Source: Stieleria bergensis
GTDB taxonomy: Bacteria > Planctomycetota > Planctomycetia > Pirellulales > Pirellulaceae
Length of the DNA stretch: 64,000 bases
Assembly (NCBI GenBank): GCA_007745635.1
Contig: CP036272.1
Coordinates: forward strand, 3,460,187 to 3,524,186
Direction: 5' to 3'
Of this stretch, positions 55,451-64,000 are shown piece after piece. The notes under the pieces are model-generated. The model worked only from the letters and a program-made list of their open reading frames with translations. It was not told where the DNA came from and did no database searches. Positions within the stretch are counted from its first letter, which is position 1. Every line of letters begins with the position of its first letter. A program made the translations under genes and the position numbers.

Positions 55451-57715
55451 TCAATCCTGTGCCTCAAATGACTTCTTGAAGAACTGATCCGCTTGGCGAA
55501 CCATCTGATCAAACCAGCCTTGCCGTGATACAAAACCATGCGGAGCGTCCTGAATGACCGTCAACCCACTTGGAATCCCCAACTCGTCAAGCCGCTGTCG
55601 AAACGCAACCGCGTGCGTGCTCGCATCGTCCTGCTGGCCGGCGATGAACCAACACGGTGGATCGTCTTTGTCCAGATGTTGCAGAGGCGAAGCCAGTCCA
55701 TAGGCGGCGCTTCGCTCATCCAAGGAACCACCCATGAATTTTCTCCAGATCAAACCACGCTGCGGATGTGCACTGATCTCCCGCGTGCGAGCGGACAGAA
55801 AATCGGTTTGAGCTCCCATCGGAACAGCGGCCTGGATCCTGCTGCTGTGGCCCTGATGACCGCCGTCGCCTTCCAACTCCGCCACACCGCCCGACGACGC
55901 CAACAGCGCCGTCAAGTGACCACCGGCAGACAACCCGATCGCTCCGATCTTCTCAGAGTCGATGCCATAGCGACTGGCATTGGCACGCAGAAAACGTACC
56001 GCCGCCTTACAGTCCTGGATCGCTGCCGGAAACGCGGCTTCGTCGCTTAGACGATAAGAAATTGTTGCGGCGACGTAGCCTCGCGAAGCCAATCCCTGGG
56101 CCACTTTCTCATGGTGGACGCGACTGCCCTTCTGCCAGCCTCCGCCATGGATACAGACGATCGCTGGCAGTTGTCCCCAAGCATTTTTGGGCCGATAAAC
56201 ATCCATCTGCAACGTCCGATCGCCGTACGTTGCGTAGGTCACATCCTTGTCCGCATTGAGCTGACGGAGCTGGTCTTCGGAAATCCGCGTTGGGGAATCA
56301 GCGCTGGCGTCCGCCTGGCCTGCTGGACGCGCGTCTCGACGCATCTCTTCCTGGAACAAGATCGACATACCGCGCAATTTCTGCAGAATCTCGCCGTCCC
56401 GCACCGGCTGACTTTCCCCCGGATCGCTGACCAAATCGTACAACGTCAACGAAGGATTCAAGTACAGTTTCCATTGACGCCAACGCACCGCAGCCAGAGC
56501 ACCTTGGCTGCCATGGTAGAAGAACGCCTCGCTGTACTCGTTTCGACGGATTCGCTGGGACCATTCGCCGTCCGGTTGCCAGCGTCTTCTGAGAGGAACA
56601 TCCGCGTTGAGGGAGAGTTTCTGCGCGGGCCCAGGCACGCCGGATGTCTTTCCTTGTAACAGGGGACTGAGATCCCGACCATCGATCACGACCTCCTCCG
56701 GAACGCGAATGCCCGCCAGGCTGGCCAGGGTCGGGTACCAGTCCATCGCGCGGACCACGGCCTTCGACGTCGCCTGCGTTTGCAGCCCAACGCCCGGCCC
56801 CCAGGCGATCGCTGGCACTCGAATGCCACCTTCAAATGTAGACAACTTGCGACCGCGGATTGGCTGTTCGGAATTCCTGCCCGGACCACGACCATTATCA
56901 GACAGGTAGAGCACCACAGTCCGCTCATCAAGCTGGCGCTCCCGAACTGCGTCCATCAATCGACCAACGTGGTGGTCCATCTCTTGTATTGCGTCACCGT
57001 ATTCGCCCCACTCGGACGACCCGACGAAGTCTTCCCCGACGCCCAGTGGATGGTGAAGCATTGTGTGCGGCAAATACAGAAAAAAAGGAGACTCTTGATG
57101 CTGATCGATAAACTTGATCGCTTCGTCTGTGTACGCCTTGGTCAACTCGGCCGGGTCAGCGGGCCGCTTAACCACTTCCTCGTTCCGCATTAATGGGACA
57201 CCGCCCTGTTCCTCGAAGTAAACCACTTCGACTGGATCCAAATTATGCAGCAACCCAAAGTAATGGTCAAAGCCCTGGTACTTCGGCAGCAGCGGTTTCT
57301 CGAACCCCAAATGCCACTTCCCAATGCATGCCGTCGCATACCCTGCCGACTGGAATAGCTCTGCCACCGTGACTTCGTCGGGATGCAGACCGTACTGCGA
57401 GTCGGCCCGATGCACCCAAATGTGATTGCCAACACGCCTTGGATAGCACCCCGTCAACAGCCCGGCCCGCGATGGGCTACAGATCGGTGCGGCAGCGTAA
57501 TAATCCGTAAAGCGAGTGCCCTGTTCGGCCAACGCATCAATGTTTGGAGTCTTCACCTCGCTGGCGCCGTAACACCCCAGATCATAATAGCCTTGATCAT
57601 CCACCAGAATCACAATCACATTGGGACGTTGTTGCCCCGCAGCATCGTCCGCACGAGCTATCAACATCTGGCAACAAACTAACGCAATCAGAGCGGCAGC
57701 ACGAATAGACAGCAT
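55451..57715 (-). CDS. exported sulfatase-esterase fusion
   Basis: A 754-residue secreted protein with two enzymes in one chain. Signal peptide residues 1-22. Residues about 30-480 are a type I sulfatase: PNVIVILVDDQGYYD, C79-SPSR-AGLLTGCY, KWHLGFEKP, LPHTMLHHP, LSDNGRGPG. Residues about 500-754 are an alpha/beta hydrolase: oxyanion HGGGW (523-527), nucleophile GLSAGG (Ser596), acid in GQQDD (about 696) and His726 in DAPHGF. All key residues of both halves are present. It probably removes a sulfate and an acyl group from the same polysaccharide; the substrate is unknown. ATG 57715 begins the signal peptide; the frame stays open to 57880. Confidence 0.92.
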   Translation of the reverse strand: MLSIRAAALIALVCCQMLIARADDAAGQQRPNVIVILVDDQGYYDLGCYGASEVKTPNIDALAEQGTRFTDYYAAAPICSPSRAGLLTGCYPRRVGNHIWVHRADSQYGLHPDEVTVAELFQSAGYATACIGKWHLGFEKPLLPKYQGFDHYFGLLHNLDPVEVVYFEEQGGVPLMRNEEVVKRPADPAELTKAYTDEAIKFIDQHQESPFFLYLPHTMLHHPLGVGEDFVGSSEWGEYGDAIQEMDHHVGRLMDAVRERQLDERTVVLYLSDNGRGPGRNSEQPIRGRKLSTFEGGIRVPAIAWGPGVGLQTQATSKAVVRAMDWYPTLASLAGIRVPEEVVIDGRDLSPLLQGKTSGVPGPAQKLSLNADVPLRRRWQPDGEWSQRIRRNEYSEAFFYHGSQGALAAVRWRQWKLYLNPSLTLYDLVSDPGESQPVRDGEILQKLRGMSILFQEEMRRDARPAGQADASADSPTRISEDQLRQLNADKDVTYATYGDRTLQMDVYRPKNAWGQLPAIVCIHGGGWQKGSRVHHEKVAQGLASRGYVAATISYRLSDEAAFPAAIQDCKAAVRFLRANASRYGIDSEKIGAIGLSAGGHLTALLASSGGVAELEGDGGHQGHSSRIQAAVPMGAQTDFLSARTREISAHPQRGLIWRKFMGGSLDERSAAYGLASPLQHLDKDDPPCWFIAGQQDDASTHAVAFRQRLDELGIPSGLTVIQDAPHGFVSRQGWFDQMVRQADQFFKKSFEAQD

Positions 57716-58140
57716 GGCAGGCAGAACCAAAGGAACGGGAAGCGTGGGGAAAGCTGATATTCTAGTCTCTTTTCTACTGCCCGTACCGACCAGCGATAGA
57801 TGGAAGAGCGAATCTGGCAACCGCTTCAGTGCATCCCCAGAAATCCCGAAGTCTCCCGCCACTGTTAAAACTTGAATCATGGTCGCCCGGAGGGCAGACT
57901 CTGGCTTCCTAAAACGATTTTATCTTCGTTGGCTGCAACCGACGGGGAGACCATCGTGAACGAAGTAAATCTTATTGAATCCCTGGGCAAGTTCCAGCGG
58001 CGGAAACCCGCAGTGTCTTTCGAGACTTTTTCCGTCGACAGTCGCAGGAAATGATCTGCGAAGTCATGTCAGCAGAAGTCACCGACCTTTGCAGCTCCGA
58101 AACATCCCATCCCCCACCGCGAGAGCGGCTGTGTTAGATG
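57716..58140. other. 425-base region between the fusion gene and the IS110 transposase
   Basis: No supported gene. It must contain the promoter of the sulfatase-esterase gene and one end of the insertion element, but IS110-type ends lack obvious terminal repeats and I could not place the boundary. Confidence 0.5.
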
Positions 58141-59560
<1,420 letters not shown>

Positions 59561-59635
59561 CCGAACAAACCAAGGCAACCGGGAGGGTGTTGCGGTGAAG
59601 GGTGCGTTTTGCGACACCATCGGGGGTGTTCTATC

Positions 59636-59670
59636 AAAAAACGAGCTACCAGATGACCCTGGTAGCTCGT
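59636..59670 (-). terminator. intrinsic terminator for the small exported-protein gene
   Basis: Perfect 12-base arms acgagctaccag (59641-59652) and ctggtagctcgt (59659-59670) with a 6-base loop, bordered on the plus strand by AAAAAA. Read on the minus strand this is a GC-rich hairpin followed directly by six U, about 100 bases after the stop of the gene at 59772-60035. Confidence 0.85.
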
Positions 59671-59771
59671 CACAGTTCGATCGACGTTCGTCCGGGAAAT
59701 TTCCTCTGTCGTGGACTCCCCAGCCTAACGCCACAGCGAATTGAATTTCTAGCCTGCTCGGATGCCGGCCT

Positions 59772-60035
59772 TTATCGGCCCAAGAACGTGCGGCGCAACC
59801 AAGCGTTCTTGCGACGCTCGAGTTCCATGAGGTTCTGGAACACATTGGTTGGGCGGCTACGGTACACGCGACGTGTTTGCGTGACTGGAGCAGACTCAAC
59901 GACAACTTCGGTTGCTGCCTGACTGGTTGTCTCGGCGTTCAAGACGCTTACAGCAGTGTTGTCAGCGCTGCTAACCGATGCTGACGAAGCGGTGAACAAG
60001 GCTGCAGCAGCAGCCACTAAGAAAAAGCGTTTCAT
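59772..60035 (-). CDS. small exported protein
   Basis: An 87-residue protein with signal peptide MKRFFLVAAAAALFTASSASVSSA. The mature part is short: NTAVSVLNAETTSQAATEVV, then a basic C-terminus with RRVYRSRPTNVFQNLMELERRKNAWLRRTFLGR. The C-terminal ERRKNAWLRRTF pattern appears designed for binding rather than catalysis. Start at ATG 60035, with AGGT upstream. A strong terminator follows, so it is a well-defined single-gene unit. Family unknown to me, though similar small exported proteins are common in planctomycetes. Confidence 0.8.
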   Translation of the reverse strand: MKRFFLVAAAAALFTASSASVSSADNTAVSVLNAETTSQAATEVVVESAPVTQTRRVYRSRPTNVFQNLMELERRKNAWLRRTFLGR

Positions 60036-60284
60036 CGAATAGTAACCTGTGCGTGGGGAACGTAGTTTCACACCACATCCTTACACAGTTTTAGATTCGC
60101 TTGCGTCTCAATCATCAACTGTCGCTTAAGAGACGAAGATTCTCTATCCCGCAAAACAGGAAGTGCTCAATTTTCCTTCCTGATTGATCTTATGCACCTA
60201 ATCAAATACAACGAATACCACGCGGCGGGAGCAGAACATTCAAGCGGTTTGCAAAGATTCGCTAAAGCCCTGGCAAGATCAACC

Positions 60285-60755
60285 CTAATCCTGGTAGCCA
60301 TATTGCTTCTTAGCCAAAAACGTCCGCTCCTCCACGCCGCTCTCGGTGCGGAAGGCGACGTAGCCTTGCGACTCGATCTTGGCGCGTTCTGCGTCCGTTA
60401 ATGTCTCTTGAATCTCACGACGAATCAATTCGTCATCAATGTATTTGACAACCAGCGAAGCTGTCACAGCCGTGACGACCACCGCGACAGACAGAATCCG
60501 TACTCCGGGATAAGGCAACAAGATAACCCGGCTGGCGATCGCCATCGAGACAATCGCATAGCCACGCAAAGCAACCTTGTAGTTCACCAGATCCTCCGTC
60601 GCGGCTTCCTCAACCGCTCGATCGATCTGTTCCCTGGTTTGCTCTGCGGACTCTGACAAGGCTTGGGAGACGGAACTGTCCTTGCACCCCGAAAGTGCAA
60701 CCGTAGCCGAACACGCCGAGAGCGTTAGCCAATGCCGCCGACTGATGGATGCCAT
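60285..60755 (-). CDS. predicted lipoprotein with an internal hydrophobic segment
   Basis: A 156-residue protein whose N-terminus MASISRRHWLTLSACSATVALSGC combines a twin-arginine-like SRRHWL with a lipobox LSGC. A helical region (SESAEQTREQIDRAVEEA) precedes a hydrophobic stretch (GVRILSVAVVVTAVTASLVV), then a charged tail. No family recognised. AAGGG eight bases upstream of ATG 60755 supports the start. The plus-strand frame at 60192-60401 overlapping its end is a shadow. Confidence 0.72.
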   Translation of the reverse strand: MASISRRHWLTLSACSATVALSGCKDSSVSQALSESAEQTREQIDRAVEEAATEDLVNYKVALRGYAIVSMAIASRVILLPYPGVRILSVAVVVTAVTASLVVKYIDDELIRREIQETLTDAERAKIESQGYVAFRTESGVEERTFLAKKQYGYQD

Positions 60756-60936
60756 AGGATTTGCCCTTGTCAAACGTGGTCAAGAGAATGCTCCGCAACA
60801 ACGGAGCCAGAAACAGGCCAGCCCCATCAAGCCAGCGTTTGCTGACGAGCACTTGCCAACCGGTGACACAACCAATGCCCCACAGATAGGCAGCATCCGT
60901 CGCCGCTCAGGGCGCGCTTCGAATGTTGACTCCAGA

Positions 60937-61770
60937 TCAACGACCTTGTCGAGGACGTCCCAAGCGTTTCAGAACGTCCGCCGTCGGTACTGCTTGGATC
61001 TCCGCGAGACCGCTGTCACTTCGAGCAAAGAACATCAAGTGCTGCCAAGGCAGTTCATTGTACTCTCGCACCAATTTGAAACCATTGGCATGATACTCTT
61101 TCAAAATCTGCTGCTTGGACATTTTGTGTAGCAACTTAATTGGCACACTCGGATCTTCTTCGCGATACTCTAGCAACGCCACCACGCCGTCTTTGCTTAA
61201 TGAACGACGAATGCCCCACAACATGCTTTGTGGATGCGAGAACTCGTGATAAACATCGACCATCAATAAGAGATCGATCTTGTCAGCTGGCAGCTTGGGG
61301 TTATCAATCTGACCGAGCACGGGCTTGATATTCTTTAGATCCAGACGTGAGGCGCGTTGATCAAGCTTCTGCAACATCTCCGATTGAATATCAACGGCGT
61401 AAACAGCTCCTGCCGCGCCGACTTCCTTGGCCATCGGCAGCGTCCAATAGCCGTTGCCACAGCCAAGGTCGCAAAGCACCATGCCGGGCTTGAGCCGGAG
61501 TTGCTTGAATGACTCCGACGTGTTTTCTTCTTGGTCGCGATCGGAACGAATCAACCAAGGGGCGCCCAAGTGACTCATGGGTTGCGCGACCTGCCGGCCC
61601 AAGTAAACGCGTTGAGGTTTCTCGTTGGGCTTGTCCGCACTGGGGACGAAATCTTTTGGCGCAGCGCCGGACTCTTGGGCGACAGAAACGTTTGAACAGA
61701 TGAAGGCGGGAGCCAACAAAGAGACAGCCAGCAACGCTAGCGAAACAGCACAGTGGCGGGGAGTTCTCAT
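60937..61770 (-). CDS. exported class I SAM-dependent methyltransferase
   Basis: A 277-residue methyltransferase with an N-terminal signal peptide (CAVSLALLAVSLLAPAFICSNVSVAQ). SAM motif I is VLCDLGCGNGYWTLPMAKEVG; then VYAVDIQSEMLQKL, LLLMVDVYHEFSHP and VALLEYREEDP. The conserved segment GRQVAQPMSHLGAPWLIR before it is typical of a planctomycete-enriched group. Export of a SAM-dependent enzyme is odd because SAM is cytoplasmic; it may be retained as a membrane anchor or use another ligand. AGGA before ATG 61770 fixes the start. It is followed by another gene (Minf_1886) lying 15 bases upstream on the same strand. Confidence 0.87.
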   Translation of the reverse strand: MRTPRHCAVSLALLAVSLLAPAFICSNVSVAQESGAAPKDFVPSADKPNEKPQRVYLGRQVAQPMSHLGAPWLIRSDRDQEENTSESFKQLRLKPGMVLCDLGCGNGYWTLPMAKEVGAAGAVYAVDIQSEMLQKLDQRASRLDLKNIKPVLGQIDNPKLPADKIDLLLMVDVYHEFSHPQSMLWGIRRSLSKDGVVALLEYREEDPSVPIKLLHKMSKQQILKEYHANGFKLVREYNELPWQHLMFFARSDSGLAEIQAVPTADVLKRLGRPRQGR

Positions 61771-61785
61771 CAATGATTCCTAACG

Positions 61786-62253
61786 TTAACAGCTAAATGA
61801 ACTGTTATCATTCAAGCGAAAGTCAGGTTCGAAGGCGCTCTCGAACGAGTACACATTGTCGAAGTCTTGGCGACGATCGGAGTCGCTCTTTCGCATTTGT
61901 TCAATTCGAATCAGATTGTAAACGATCTCACCGAAGTCGCTGGTGCTACAGACGCCCCATTTGCCAAGGACCAGTTGCGCCAGCAAGCCAAACTGCTCGA
62001 TGGCATACAACCGGCAGCTTTCACACAACTCTTGGCCGGTCACATGGGCGGAACGGACGACGGTTTCGGCGGGAAAACCATCGTCATCCAGATCGTTCTC
62101 AACACCGATGCTCTCTGGCAACTCTTGACGAAGTTGCTGGCCGAATTGCAGAGCCTCGCGAACGAATTGGTACGCTTCGTACTTATAACGCGGATCTTCT
62201 TTGAGCAGTTTCCGCATGGTCTGAATCGGCGAGTTCGTCAGTTCGTTGCTCAT
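61786..62253 (-). CDS. Minf_1886 family protein (Planctomycetes/Verrucomicrobia-restricted)
   Basis: A 155-residue cytoplasmic protein with the pattern of this lineage-restricted family: DPRYKYEAYQFVREALQFGQ, HVTGQELCESCRLYAIEQFG, KWGVCSTSDFGEIVYNLI, then FDNVYSFESAF. The function is unknown. Two Cys in CESC may be incidental. ATG 62253 begins the conserved region; an in-frame TTG at 62334 would add 27 residues. It lies 15 bases upstream of the exported methyltransferase start, so they are probably co-transcribed. The family strongly supports a PVC-group host. Confidence 0.88.
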   Translation of the reverse strand: MSNELTNSPIQTMRKLLKEDPRYKYEAYQFVREALQFGQQLRQELPESIGVENDLDDDGFPAETVVRSAHVTGQELCESCRLYAIEQFGLLAQLVLGKWGVCSTSDFGEIVYNLIRIEQMRKSDSDRRQDFDNVYSFESAFEPDFRLNDNSSFSC

Positions 62254-62527
62254 ATCCAATTTCAACTGGGTTAAACGCCAGCACAGAAGAACACTCGTTT
62301 CTTCGAAAAAGCTCAGCACCAGGTCGTCGTCCAATCATACCGCATTGGCGAGACAATTTCCGACGCATTTTCACCGAATCAGTTCCAATCGGCATCAACA
62401 TCGACGGCAAACAATCTTGAAGGCGTTCGGCGAAATCGATGACGACGGCAATCCACATTCTTGGTCGCGTCGTTGTCGGACCATCACGGAGATAGCCAGC
62501 TTACTCCCTGGACCTCTCTCTGTCACG

Positions 62528-63364
62528 CTAGGGTGACTCTAGGACGCTGACGATTTTATCCGATGATATTAATATCTTTCGGTTATCGGAGGTCAATACC
62601 ATCAACTGTTGCGACAGAATGTCCTGTGCAATCACCTGTACGTTTCCATCCTTTGTCAACAATTGTGCACCAACTGGCGGCAATTGCCTCGACATTTCCT
62701 CATAAGTGTCGAATTCATATCGCAGACAGCACTTCAGTCGACCGCAGCGACCGGAGATTTTGGTCGGATCTAACGTCGAGCGTTGCAGCTTGGCCATCTT
62801 CATCGAAACAGGTGGCATTTTGCTCAAAAAGCTTGCACAGCAAATCGGCCGGCCACAATCTCCATAATCCGCCACTAATTTGGCTTCGTCTCGCACCCCG
62901 ATCTGACGCATTTCAATCCGGGTCTGAAACTCCCGCGCCAATTCCCGCACAAGCTGCCGAAAATCAACGCGGCTCTCAGCGACGTAGTAAATGATCACGC
63001 GTTCGCCACCAATCAGACGCTCGACGTCAACCAGATCCATGGTTAGCCGCAGTGTGTCAACCTGCTTCTGGCAGACGGCCAAATCGGCTCGCAAAAGCGA
63101 CTGCAAGTGCTTCACCTGTTTCTGATCGTCGCTGGTCTGAGCTCGAACGATCCGGCCAGCGACGGATTCTTCACCAGACTCCAAACTCGCCGGTGAAGCC
63201 TCGATCAAGACGATCCCGGTCTCGGTGCCTCGATCGGTCCGCACAATCACGGCATCCTGGTAGCGATACGATTCGGTGGCGTTCACAACGCCTAACAGCC
63301 TCATCGAGCCGTAGCGGACCACGTACTGCAACGATTGTCGTTTCTCAGTTTTTGCATTGTCCAT
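62528..63364 (-). CDS. PSP1-domain protein (RicT/YaaT-like)
   Basis: A 278-residue PSP1 C-terminal domain protein. Signature cysteines lie in YGDCGRPICCASFL and ISGRCGRLKCCLRYE, with the preceding FRQLVRELAREFQTRIEMRQIGVRDEAK. In Bacillus, YaaT/RicT forms a complex with RicA and RicF that binds FeS clusters and affects RNase Y; whether that holds here is unknown. Length and motif order match the family. The gap to the Minf_1886 gene is 274 bases. Confidence 0.93.
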   Translation of the reverse strand: MDNAKTEKRQSLQYVVRYGSMRLLGVVNATESYRYQDAVIVRTDRGTETGIVLIEASPASLESGEESVAGRIVRAQTSDDQKQVKHLQSLLRADLAVCQKQVDTLRLTMDLVDVERLIGGERVIIYYVAESRVDFRQLVRELAREFQTRIEMRQIGVRDEAKLVADYGDCGRPICCASFLSKMPPVSMKMAKLQRSTLDPTKISGRCGRLKCCLRYEFDTYEEMSRQLPPVGAQLLTKDGNVQVIAQDILSQQLMVLTSDNRKILISSDKIVSVLESP

Positions 63365-63665
63365 CGAAGACTCTTAGTCTTTCCCAAAGCCCGCCCTGGG
63401 CAGACGACAAATCAACTCAACCCCGCCGCGTGACGGCACTGCTTCAAGACAAGGGAATGTCTCAGGCAGGTACATCCCGGGCAGCGATCAACGCAAATGT
63501 CGATCCATTGAACGCAGAACGTCCAGCGCCGCCGCATAATCATCTACAATCAAACGCCCAGCGAGGTGATTAATCGATTGTACCGCAAAGCGGATTGGAA
63601 AAGTAGACTGTTCACCTTCCCTGCCGTTCAGCTTTGCAACACTTCATTCCCCTGCAGGTGCATTC
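63365..63665. other. 301-base divergent intergenic region
   Basis: Between the PSP1 gene and the partial heme-protein gene at the window end. No supported open frame. AGGTG at about 63656-63660 is the probable ribosome binding site of the next gene. Confidence 0.5.
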
Positions 63666-64000
63666 GTGTCCGTTCTGAAATGCCTGACGAGCCTTGCAAT
63701 CGCGCTATCGATCACCACTTCGCTGCCCGCGACTTCACCGGAGCCCGCGCAGATTCGCGCCGCCGTCAAAAGCAGCCTCCCGTTCATCGAAGACAAAGGC
63801 GTTTGGTGGATCGAGAAAAAGGACTGCGTCTCCTGTCACCGTGTCACCAACATGGTCTGGACGTTGAGCGCCGCGAAACGCCATGGATTCCAAGTCAGTG
63901 AGCAGCTTGATGAATGGATCGACTGGACCATTGAATCCTCACTGTCCAAAAATGACGAGGACAAGATCGCTGGACAAGCCAACAAAGAAGGCGTTGCACA
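63666..64000 (+). CDS. exported protein with c-type heme motif (5' part only)
   Basis: A gene that leaves the window. GTG 63666 opens MSVLKCLTSLAIALSITTSL, a signal peptide, followed by SSLPFIEDKGVWWIEKKDCVSCHRV, in which CVSCH is a c-type heme attachment site, then WTLSAAKRHGFQVSEQLDEW. The frame is open to the last base (about 111 residues). The start is GTG, so a search for ATG starts misses it; the overlapping frame at 63566-63901 is a shadow. Planctomycete proteins with this beginning often continue into squalene-cyclase-like toroid repeats, which I cannot confirm here. Confidence 0.82.
   Translation, partial: MSVLKCLTSLAIALSITTSLPATSPEPAQIRAAVKSSLPFIEDKGVWWIEKKDCVSCHRVTNMVWTLSAAKRHGFQVSEQLDEWIDWTIESSLSKNDEDKIAGQANKEGVA

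Noticed and set aside
60192-60401. 69-residue plus-strand frame with a hydrophobic segment
   Set aside because: It overlaps the end of the minus-strand lipoprotein gene antisense and has no ribosome binding site.
63566-63901. 111-codon frame starting ATTGATT... at the window end
   Set aside because: The real gene is in another frame from GTG 63666, with a signal peptide and heme motif.

Overview
The window is a 64 kb piece of what looks like a planctomycete chromosome, most likely from the Pirellulaceae (Rhodopirellula-like). The evidence is three secreted formylglycine-type sulfatases, many secreted or lipobox-bearing proteins of unknown role, a Minf_1886 (Planctomycetes/Verrucomicrobia-restricted) protein, FkbM and ThuA-like proteins, frequently weak Shine-Dalgarno signals and interspersed extragenic palindromes. 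The genus is inferred from gene content only.

Layout. 0.3-12.3 kb is housekeeping: thioredoxin, a fused uroporphyrinogen-III synthase/uroporphyrinogen decarboxylase (HemD-HemE), TrmB, the replicative polymerase DnaE, a SNF2 helicase and a 2Fe-2S ferredoxin. 12.3-20.3 kb holds a REP-like repeat cluster, a Hanks kinase with a pseudo-receiver tail, a sulfatase with a beta-propeller partner, a META-domain protein and a secreted alpha/beta hydrolase. 20.3-27.7 kb has hisA and a minus-strand set of secretin-like protein, GspE and GspF, which is part of a type II secretion/type IV pilus machine. 28.4-34.9 kb has methionine aminopeptidase, a ThuA protein and a small-molecule cluster (nitrilase, AraC regulator, DapA-like aldolase, Old Yellow Enzyme). 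35-42 kb has a zinc-ribbon coiled-coil protein, CoaE, Rho overlapping RibH, and a large unknown membrane protein.

42.1-47.4 kb is a decayed mobile island: a frameshifted tyrosine recombinase, a frameshifted small gene, an intact zinc-ribbon membrane protein, a broken HK97-type phage capsid gene and tandem 163-bp repeats. 47.4-57.7 kb is an exported catabolic region: a PQQ-type propeller, a pectate-lyase-like protein, a sulfatase, a redoxin/cytochrome/copper-monooxygenase fusion, an FkbM methyltransferase and a sulfatase-esterase fusion. 58.1-59.4 kb is an IS110-family element whose non-coding flank carries a perfect 17-bp stem and could hold a bridge RNA. 59.7-64 kb has small exported proteins, an exported methyltransferase, the Minf_1886 protein, a PSP1/RicT protein and the start of a c-type-heme protein that leaves the window.

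No CRISPR array, rRNA or convincing tRNA was found. The most notable items are the HemD-HemE and sulfatase-esterase fusions, the three-module redox protein, the secretin-like protein without a recognisable barrel, the capsid relic, the IS110 flank and three dispersed repeat families.
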